Shown: in pieces, positions 20,116-27,167 of the stretch
Layout: every line of letters begins with the position of its first letter
Numbering within the stretch: the first letter of the stretch is position 1
Origin: Nemertoderma westbladi
Taxonomy: Eukaryota > Xenacoelomorpha > Nemertodermatida > Nemertodermatidae
DNA: 27,167 nt
Assembly (NCBI GenBank): GCA_032718475.1
Contig: JAUCBJ010000111.1
Span: forward strand, 52,501-79,667
Direction of reading: 5' to 3'
Position numbers and translations under genes: made by a program
The notes under the pieces: model-generated
Database searches by the model: none
What the model saw: only the letters and a program-made list of their open reading frames with translations
What the model was told of the DNA's origin: nothing

Positions 20116-21310
20116 TCATCGTCCTGTCTCGGGCGTTTCCTTTCCTCCGGTTTGTTCTTCAGGGCACTCATTCACGCTGATACCCCTTTGCCAACCCCTG
20201 TAGTTGGATCCCTGGGCGCGGACATTATCATTTCGCAGTATTGTTTCGCTGGCGGTCCCACTGAGTGTCCCTCCTGCTTTCCTCTGGTAGTGTCCCACAT
20301 GATGATATTCATGCCACGCATTACATGCTCTGCCAGAAAGCTCCTGAACTCCATCCTATTCTCTGGCGACCACTTGTCGAGGTACCTTTGGGTATTAATA
20401 ACCCCTCCATGTGATGCTGCCATCACTACCTCCTCGTACGTGAATGGCAGTCTCCTCCTGGTAATCTCCTGGTGGGCTGCTGGTTGATGTTGAAGAACCC
20501 CCACCGGAACTCCATGACTCCGACATCGGCCCAGACCTCGTAGATACAGCATTTCTCCTCGTCATCCATCCAGTCGCACTGGCGCTCGAAATTCCCCCTA
20601 AATTTGCACTTGCTACATCTATGATGCAGCCTCAGGCATGCGCCCATCCTATGGGTAGACTCGTGGCAGTATAGACATGTCGCCCCCTTCTGGTAGCGAT
20701 ACAGACAATTCTTCTGCTGGTGGTTTAGCCTCCCACAGTAGTCCCAACCGCCTATCACTGTCTGTCGCCCTAACTCGTCCTTGGCTCCACGTAGCCTACT
20801 GGGTCTGTGGAGCTGTTGATATGTGAATATTTCCAACTTATTGTCCCTACCCATGTTGATGTCCTCTTCCTCCCTTGGCATCGTCTCCCCAAAAACTACT
20901 TGTGGTGCCATCTACTACCTGGTACCTACTTGCCGGCTCACCATGCTCCCAGGCTCGCTTGCCAGGGGGCTCCCAGAAGCCCCTCGCCCCAAGGGCTGTT
21001 ACCACTCTCCTGTCCACCCAGTCCGTGTCCACCCGGCCGATTCTCTTTATTGGCGGCATCTCCCCGAACTCGTCTTCCTCCACTTCTTCTGCCACAAGTG
21101 GTTCCAAACCCGGGATTGCAGTTGATTTACCATGTCCCTTCCCATCCTGATACTCGCCCGTAACCCTCCACCCTTCTGCCGCTCTCAGTCTCTTCCTTCC
21201 AAAGTCGCCCTCGGACCCTCAGGTATTGGCATTCCCTGCAGTCCAGATGTTGACTGTATCGGCGTTACCTCCATCCAATCCATCTCATTATTCGTATTCC
21301 CCTCCTCTTA
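20116..21310 (-). pseudogene. Zinc-knuckle (Gag/ORF1-like) protein relic, frameshifted, minus strand
   Basis: Coding sequence continues through at least four frames: about 21310-21200, 21190-20847, 20911-20480, then about 20480-20172. The N-terminal part is acidic (EVEEDEFGEMPP). The middle carries three knuckles. Knuckle 1 is WxxCGRLNHQQKNC with its first Cys changed to Trp. Knuckle 2, CLYCHESTHRMGAC, is a perfect CX2CX4HX4C. Knuckle 3, CSKCKFRGNFERQC, has His replaced by Asn. They map to about 20746-20576. A helical tail follows (RYLDKWSPENRMEFRSFLAE). Such knuckles bind nucleic acid in retroelement Gag/ORF1 proteins. The region is visibly GC-richer than its neighbours. It could be the Gag of the adjacent BEL/Pao remnant or an ORF1 of another element; the family is not recognised. 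The missing zinc ligands and frameshifts say it is non-functional. Confidence 0.6.
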
Positions 21311-21516
21311 CATCTGCTTCTCTTCCTGCTGCCTCCATCCTCTCTTTCCTATCGGCCTCTTCTAGCTTTCTTTACCCCTCTCTATCCGCATCGCATTTCT
21401 TCCATCGTCTGTATGGTGTTTCTACTTATCTGTCCACCAGATGTTGGGTATTGTAATACACCGACTCGCCGTTCTGCCCCAGGTGGTCTACAAGACCTTC
21501 TAAGGCAGTCTTAAGG

Positions 21517-22071
21517 CTTCGAATACGTAAGGGAAAGGCATGGGCAGCCTTGAATAGGCTTTCCAGTATTTGGAAGTCACCGAGAATTAATTATTATTAT
21601 ATTATTTAGAGCAGCAGTAGTTCCAGTATTCCTCTACGGGAGTCCATGCTGGGCTCTAACTGCTGAGGACACCAAATCTCTGGATGGCACATTCACAAGA
21701 ATGCTACGCCGGGTTCATTGTGTCAAGTACAATGCACACATCTCCAACCAGACACTATATAACATTGGAGGTGTCTCATTGGTTCCCCCAAGCTTGACAC
21801 TAGAACAAAATTGCCTCCACTTTGCCGGACATTGCTTTTGCCATGAGGACCAGCCAGTGCATAATCTTGTACTTTGGCAGCCTCATGGAGTGAATAAGCA
21901 TGGTGGACAGCCCATGACTTTCTTGAGACACATCTTAAAGGACACAGGCCTTAAAGATGCGGATGATCTAGCAAATGGGTGATAGGGAGTTGTGGCGGTG
22001 CAATTTTGTTGATAAGCTGGCACAGCATTCTTAAAAATGCAGCTGCAATGCAGCATGCCGATCCTAGTAGT
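21517..22071 (+). pseudogene. RTE-like retrotransposon 3' fragment (family II, copy E)
   Basis: It corresponds to the last third of the family II protein, from RIRKGKAWAALNRL through LLYGSPCWAL-like and GHCF regions to the shared 3' UTR and a TAGTAG tail. Compared with the intact copy at 25046-26718, a 17-base segment is replaced by TATTATTAT near 21592 (frameshift). Five bases are missing in the ANVMGDRE codons at about 21977, producing a premature TGA at 21980-21982. The 3' part of the fragment (from 21701) is open between these lesions. No target-site duplication was found. It separates the two zinc-knuckle relics. Confidence 0.85.
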
Positions 22072-22082
22072 AATTATGATCT

Positions 22083-24091
22083 ATGATAACGAGGGGCTCA
22101 GCGCCGGATCATGAGCTCAGTTCAACTCAGTTGATTCATATCCGCGGCCTCACTGGTGCCACACATGTTTTCACGCATACTTGTCGTGGCACCAACAGCG
22201 TTTTCCCAGCCTTGACAGCCTACCAACGTCATGCGAGACTTCAACAGTTCGTTAAAGCAGAGGCTTATGTCAGCGACATGAACCGTGACCCGGCCATGGG
22301 CATAGATGCCGCATTATTGCCGCAACCCATGCTGGATGTTCTCCTGGACGAATCGGTCTATAAACTCACATGACATACCATACCCCTTTGTCGACACCCA
22401 AGTCATCCTTCCTTGGGCACAATCCTGCGGCTTCTTTCGGGTTATGTATCAATGTATCGGTAATGATACGTATACCAGAGTTGACCGTACATTCTCGGGT
22501 CGCATCGCATTTCAAGAGTATGGTTGGAACTTTAAAGAAACCGATCGCGAGACATATTCCCAAGTTTATGGTGACTCGTATTCGCCTTATTATTTCCAAG
22601 GGCCGCCCACCGCTCCTGGCGCTGTATACAGCTTTATGAGCATTCCCTTGCACCCTTCATTAGTGATATACCTCATGTTTGAGAACCAATTAAGCGTTAT
22701 CTGGATGGCTTTCGGATGTCTGTAGTCGTACATTGAGAGTGCACCCGTTGTTATTGGGAACACAACTTGCCAAACTTGACGAACTTGATAAATTTCTGAA
22801 CTTTGAATATTTTCGGCGCTTCGTAACTCCTTTCGCCAACATTGACAGTCAGTTCCGTGTAAAATCACTGTCTCAGCGAGAGCTACGTCGCTCAGCAGCA
22901 AATGAGCTAGCCAGCAGTGGCTTCGCTATATTCCAACACATATGTCTTTCCAACCTCCACCAGTCAGTACTTGAGAGACCCATTATTAAACGTGCCTCCC
23001 CTGTCGTGCCTCGTCCAGACAATGAGTCCGCCTTGATTGATTGGTATCGCGGAACTGAGTGACTTACGGTTCGAGGCTTCCGCTATGCGTTCCTCAATGC
23101 GTTCTATGCAAACACGCCCATTGCGCTCACTGCGGTCTTCATGCACACAAGGCTCCCACTCAACCTGGAGTTCTTTGTGAACACCTTACTGATAATCGCG
23201 TCAAACTCTACTGTCCTTATTGCCTTGTTAACGATGATCATATCTTCTTTTCCTGTTTGGTCTTTGCCACTCAGTGCGAGCATTGTCAACTCAAGGGACA
23301 TAGTAGTCCGAGCTGCCCCTTTGGCTCTGACATAGAGATCAAAGATGAAACGAATGTTATCCAGTATATTCGATCATAGGAAGGATGCGCAGATCTTAAC
23401 CCGATTACTGCGTCCCGATACCCCGCAGTGAAAACTCACCTCGGTGCATACGCAGTTGCCCCTTTTACCTGTGCGACGGACATTTGGCGTGCTTGGTAAC
23501 CGAGTTATGTGCTCCTCAACCGAGTGGCCTCCTGTGCAAACACTCGTGTCGTCCGACGCTTCCTTCGTGAGAAATATCCCGAGAGCGTAGCATCGTATGA
23601 CATAATAAAGTTTATTAGAGACTCTCTAGCTTATAGTCCGCGGTTCCTGGAAGAACACCCCGAGTTACTTCGACAGCGTTAAGTTTTTAACGAACACACT
23701 CACAGTCCTACACACAGTGACTCCGAGAATTTTCCTCAGCAAGAAACCCCTGGGCAGTGTTGTTACCCAAACTGTTTCCTCCAGACCAGTGCAAGTGCAA
23801 GCTGCTATTCGGAAATGCTTAGCCACTCCTTCGGAAATAGAGATCCGTCAACCGGCTGTCGACTCGGGCGCAACGAGACCCGTTGAATTCCTATCCTTGT
23901 CCAGTACCTCCACTGGGACATATACTCACCACCCGACTTCACCGACGCTAGACGTGGTAGACATTCATCCCGGACCCAACGAGACACTTTCGAGCTATGA
24001 TGTGGTGATGCCTGCGCCCCAAACGCCTGCAAGGAAGAGAAAACGACGATTTATGCGAGACTCTCCTAAACATCCTAAAAGGAAGCGATAA
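22083..24091 (+). pseudogene. Zinc-knuckle (Gag/ORF1-like) protein relic, frameshifted, plus strand
   Basis: Coding-like sequence spans 2 kb in shifting frames: 22083-22373, about 22370-22640, 22640-22730, 22733-23100, 23100-23379, 23390-23681 and 23717-24091. In-frame stops include the TGA after WYRGTE at 23059. The N-terminal two thirds are unrecognised. Three zinc-knuckle-like units lie at 23122-23316: CAHCGLHAH...C, CPYCLVNDDHIFFSC, and a perfect CEHCQLKGHSSPSC (CX2CX4HX4C). A helical segment (RRFLREKYPES...FLEEHPELL) follows, then a Ser/Thr/Pro-rich part. The C-terminus is strongly basic (ARKRKRRF, KHPKRKR) and looks like a nuclear localisation signal. This layout suits an ORF1/Gag-type nucleic-acid-binding protein of a retroelement. 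The spacing between knuckles 2 and 3 equals that in the minus-strand relic at 20116-21310. The 5' end may have been lost where copy E inserted. Confidence 0.55.
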
Positions 24092-24803
24092 TATAAGATT
24101 CCTACTCGTTGGCCTGTCGACCTTTATAAAATTACTGTTACTCATTTGTCAACCATTAATTACATTATCAAACTGTCATATATGTAAATAACGAACAATA
24201 TGCATTTATCATTATAGAATGAAGCTCGATGTGTTTGTTAAATTTATGTATTTTTATATTTGAAAGACAATATGACTTAATACTTATCTACTTACACTGA
24301 TTGATTTACTGAACTCCAATATTTACAGATATACTAAACTCTAATGTTTATATGAAGGTCGTTTGATACTTATTTAGTTTTACTGGAAGTGACCTAGCGA
24401 ACTTATTGTTTTATACAAGAAAGTTGATCTACCCCTAATTAATTTTATTTGAATATTTAGTTAGATCGTTTATTGTATGTAGTAAGTATCCAATAATGAC
24501 GTTACTCTTGGTCATCGAAAGATTTATGTATACCCCCTATCTGTACGAAATTTCTAAAAAAACTCAATATTGTGTCATCTACATGACGATTGGTGAACTT
24601 GTACGTAATTTTAAGGAACGGTTTTGATGCACGCATCAACTTCGTATTGAAATCTTATATTTATTATTAGAGAACTATTCAATATTTACGTGTATAGTAT
24701 TTTATACATAACTGCTCGCCTTCCTGTACAATCTGTATCATTCACCATCACTAACATTGTTTACAACGTTGCCCAGCACAAACTGGCGTCGTACTAGACT
24801 CTC
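24092..24803. other. AT-rich non-coding stretch
   Basis: The GC content drops sharply after the basic C-terminus of the preceding relic. No open frame, array or RNA gene is supported. Confidence 0.5.
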
Positions 24804-24900
24804 ATTGGCTGTTATTCTTTGTGCTATTCTCATACCTCATTGGTTGCACTCCTTGAATCACGTTTTATATAAGTGGCTGTGTTTCGTGTAATAGCCAGGC
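24804..24900 (+). promoter_or_regulatory. Candidate RNA polymerase II core promoter (two inverted CCAAT boxes and TATA)
   Basis: ATTGG occurs at 24804-24808 and 24839-24843. TATATAAG lies at 24866-24873, so a start near 24896-24903 would put the CCAAT boxes at roughly -60 and -95, the classical positions. The TATA part lies inside the 199-bp repeat and is therefore duplicated at about 26738-26745, but the CCAAT boxes are not. What it originally drove is unknown. It now points toward the reverse-transcriptase frame at 25048. Confidence 0.4.
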
Positions 24901-25045
24901 CTAAACATACCATCTGAGGCTATTAAGGGTTTTAGGTTCACATTAGTTAATATGGATCTATAAATTCTTACCTTGTTGTTTATACATTGTAGGCCTACTT
25001 GTTGTTTCATTGTTTGCATACAGATTACATCGTGTTATTCATATT
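24847..25045 (+). repeat. 199-bp direct repeat, left copy, flanking retroelement D
   Basis: It begins CACTCCTTGAATCACG and ends GTGTTATTCATATT. The right copy at 26719-26917 has the same length with two substitutions (C/T in GGTTCAC/TATTAG and G/C in CATACAG/CATTAC). The two copies abut the two ends of the RTE-like element exactly, so it is best read as an unusually long target-site duplication. Confidence 0.9.
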
Positions 25046-25047
25046 GA

Positions 25048-26670
25048 ATTGACAGGGTATTGCCTGATAACTTTATAGAAGTAAAAGTGTCTGAGTCTGT
25101 ACTCCCAGATATTCCCATTGGCGATATCTCCTTTGCAGAAGTGAAGGCTGCTGCAAAGAGCATTAGGACCAATCGTGCCAGTGGAGTAGATGGTGTTCCC
25201 CCTGAGGTCTTTAAAATACCTGAGTGTTTAAAGCTCATCTATCCCATCATAGTAGACATGTACCGAACAACAAGAGTCCCACAAGAAATGAAAATAAATA
25301 AGTTGGTGCCAGTTCCCAAGAAGGGCAACCTAACACTCTATGGTTCTTTTCGGGGAATCTCATTGATCTCGATTGCTGCAAAGCTATACAATAGGATTCT
25401 ATTAAATCGCATCAGGGATCCCATTGAGAGACTGCTCCGTGGAAATCAGAATGGGTTCCGTAAAGGTCGTGGGACCATGGAGCCCATTTTGGCACTTAGA
25501 AGGATAATTGAAGAGTTATCAAAAAAGAAAGACAGGCATCTGGCTGTTATCTTTGTTGACTTCTTCAAGGCCTTTGATTCAGTCTCTCGCTCACGTATGT
25601 TCAGCATACTTTCATTATATGGGATTCCTGATGAAATTATTGCAGCAATCAGATCAGTATACGATGGTTCGACAACATTTGTGTCTACTGTTGACGGTGA
25701 CACAGAACCATTTGAAGTGTTATGGGGCGTCCTCCAGGGAGACACACTTGCACCATTCTTGTTCATTATTGTGGTTGACTATGTTCTACGCATGTCCTTA
25801 GATCATCATAATGATGATGGGGTGATGATAACTCCACCTACTGGCTCCAGAAGTCGAGGAAATCCTGCCAAGTACCTAACTGATCTAGACTTTGCTGATG
25901 ACTTAGGAGTACTCTCAGAATCATTAGAGGGAGCCCAACGGCTCCTCAGCTCATTAGAACATGCTGCTTCTAGTGTTGGTCTTTTTATTAACTCCAGAAA
26001 GACCAAAATTCTGACAGTTAACTTTGAAAGTCCTCAGCAAGTCTCTGATCGGATGAGCATAAGCTCAAAGGATGGTATGCTTGAGCATGTGGACGACTTC
26101 TGTTACCTGGGATCATGGATCCGGAAGTCAGGTGAGGACCTTCGAACACGTAAGGGAAAGGCATGGGCAGCCTTGAATAGGCTTTCCAGGATTTGGAAGT
26201 CACCGAGAATTAATCGGAAACTTAAGGTCCGATTATTTAGAGCAGCAGTAGTTCCAGTACTCCTCTATGGGAGTCCATGCTGGGCTCTAACTGCTGAGGA
26301 CACCAAATCTCTGGATGGCACATTCACAAGAATGCTACGCCGGGTTCATTGTGTCAAGTACAATGCACACATCTCCAACCAGACACTATATAACATTGGA
26401 GGTGTCTCATTGGTTCCCCCAAGCTTGACACTAGAACAAAACCGCCTCCGCTTTGCAGGACATTGCTTTCGCCGTGAGGACCAGCCAGTGCATAATCTTG
26501 TACTTTGGCAGCCTCATGGAGTGAATAAGCATGGTGGACAGCCCATGACTTTCTTGAGACGCATCTTAAAGGACACTGGCCTTAAAGATGCGGATGATCT
26601 AGCAAATGTCATGGGTGATAGGGAGTTGTGGCGGTGCAATTTTGTTGACAAGCCGGCACAGCATTCTTAA
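25048..26670 (+). CDS. RTE-like reverse transcriptase, 5'-truncated but uninterrupted (family II, copy D)
   Basis: The element occupies 25046-26718. Its frame runs without a stop for about 540 codons from the truncation point to TAA at 26668-26670. Motifs in order are VPVPKKGNLTLYGSFRGIS, NQNGFRKGRG, VIFVDFFKAFDS (catalytic Asp), GVLQGDTLAPFLF, LDFADDLG (catalytic Asp pair), GLFINSRKTK, CYLGSWI, LLYGSPCWAL, and a C-terminal GHCFRREDQPVHNL to DRELWRC region. All polymerase residues look intact, but the N-terminal apurinic-type endonuclease is missing, so it cannot nick its own target. It is the least damaged of three family II copies. A candidate promoter lies upstream at 24804-24900. Any natural start codon is lost; the first Met-capable codon in frame is TTG at 25060 and the frame is really open to the junction. 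Confidence 0.9.
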   Translation: MDRVLPDNFIEVKVSESVLPDIPIGDISFAEVKAAAKSIRTNRASGVDGVPPEVFKIPECLKLIYPIIVDMYRTTRVPQEMKINKLVPVPKKGNLTLYGSFRGISLISIAAKLYNRILLNRIRDPIERLLRGNQNGFRKGRGTMEPILALRRIIEELSKKKDRHLAVIFVDFFKAFDSVSRSRMFSILSLYGIPDEIIAAIRSVYDGSTTFVSTVDGDTEPFEVLWGVLQGDTLAPFLFIIVVDYVLRMSLDHHNDDGVMITPPTGSRSRGNPAKYLTDLDFADDLGVLSESLEGAQRLLSSLEHAASSVGLFINSRKTKILTVNFESPQQVSDRMSISSKDGMLEHVDDFCYLGSWIRKSGEDLRTRKGKAWAALNRLSRIWKSPRINRKLKVRLFRAAVVPVLLYGSPCWALTAEDTKSLDGTFTRMLRRVHCVKYNAHISNQTLYNIGGVSLVPPSLTLEQNRLRFAGHCFRREDQPVHNLVLWQPHGVNKHGGQPMTFLRRILKDTGLKDADDLANVMGDRELWRCNFVDKPAQHS

Positions 26671-26718
26671 AAATGCAGCTGCAATGCAGCATGCCGATCC
26701 TAGTAGTAGTAGTAGTAG
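26671..26718 (+). repeat. Retroelement 3' UTR: short hairpin and TAG repeats
   Basis: Only about 30 bases separate the stop codon from a run of TAG triplets (26700-26718). They contain the near-palindrome GCTGCAATGCAGC followed by ATGCCGATCC. The same block is kept in copies C (13051-13078) and E (22032-22064), and it is the probable recognition signal for target-primed reverse transcription. A short 3' UTR with simple triplet tail is typical of RTE-class elements. Confidence 0.75.
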
Positions 26719-26917
26719 CACTCCTTGAATCACGTTTTATATAAGTGGCTGTGTTTCGTGTAATAGCCAGGCCTAAACATACCATCTGAGGCTATTAAGG
26801 GTTTTAGGTTCATATTAGTTAATATGGATCTATAAATTCTTACCTTGTTGTTTATACATTGTAGGCCTACTTGTTGTTTCATTGTTTGCATACACATTAC
26901 ATCGTGTTATTCATATT
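26719..26917 (+). repeat. 199-bp direct repeat, right copy, flanking retroelement D
   Basis: This is the partner of 24847-25045, 197 of 199 positions identical by eye. It begins directly after the TAG tail of the element and continues into unique AT-rich sequence (26918 to the end of the window), where no gene is supported. Confidence 0.9.
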
Positions 26918-27167
26918 ATCGTTATAGTTATTATTATTGCATGTATTTTTCAAAGAATATACAAGACTCAGGATCATACTACTTTGCTTTCCATCTGGTA
27001 AGTGCCAACTGTAACATGTCTGCAATAGATTCGGTTCAAACCATTGCGAGTGTATGTTGTCCGCAATACTGTAATATTATCCCCCAACTTGCAACTGTAA
27101 TATATGTTCATGCTACAATGTATTCAACACGAGTAAAGTGTGCGCTTACCACGCACTAGATCCTATA

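Noticed and set aside
20807-21456. Plus-strand Pro/Ser/Leu-rich open frames
   Set aside because: The C-rich plus strand is the complement of the minus-strand zinc-knuckle relic. Several frames are open at once and none shows a motif.
24847-26917. The 199-bp direct repeats as LTRs of a retrotransposon
   Set aside because: They do not begin with TG or end with CA, there is no primer-binding site or polypurine tract, and the enclosed frame is a non-LTR type reverse transcriptase with its own TAG tail.

Overview
This is a stretch of an animal genome, almost certainly an invertebrate. It has spliced exons with consensus GT/AG borders, tRNA-derived SINEs, RTE-like and CR1/L2-like non-LTR retrotransposons, a BEL/Pao element remnant and several satellite arrays. 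There is no operon structure and no bacterial gene. I cannot name the species from the sequence.

Host genes. (1) A coiled-coil protein gene lies on the minus strand. I assemble it from three exons: 16866-16430, 16082-15957 and 3005-2843. Reading phase matches at both junctions. The implied second intron is about 13 kb and holds most of the repeats. The gene is not recognised and probably continues beyond the left edge. (2) An intronless minus-strand gene (10623-9940) lies inside that intron. It encodes a DUF1771+Smr-domain protein with an N-terminal myristoylation-type signal and a C-terminal CaaX-type box.

Mobile elements. Two families of RTE-like elements are present. Family I has a decayed copy at 1024-2357 (minus) and a 5'-truncated copy at 9041-9839 (plus) with a 15-bp target-site duplication. 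Family II has copies at 13039-14918 (minus), 21517-22071 (plus) and 25046-26718 (plus). The last has an uninterrupted reverse-transcriptase frame and sits between 199-bp direct repeats. Other pieces are a CR1/L2-like 3' end (12120-12580), three tRNA-derived SINE sequences (4455-5773, 11326-11586, about 12005-12100) and the integrase end of a BEL/Pao element (18531-19655, minus).

Satellites. A 63-bp array (4495-5640) is an expansion of the SINE's own 3' part. A 21-bp minisatellite covers 5841-8815. A roughly 52-bp array at 15151-15837 repeats a perfect nuclear-receptor-type inverted repeat (AGGTCA-N-TGACCT) about 14 times beside exon 2. A roughly 100-bp repeat at 18073-18365 contains a perfect four-box heat-shock element.

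The right third (about 20.1-24.1 kb) is visibly more GC-rich than its surroundings. It holds two divergently oriented, frameshifted coding relics (20116-21310 minus; 22083-24091 plus). Each has three CCHC-type zinc knuckles with matching spacing. They look like Gag/ORF1-type proteins of an unidentified element and are the least explained part of the window.
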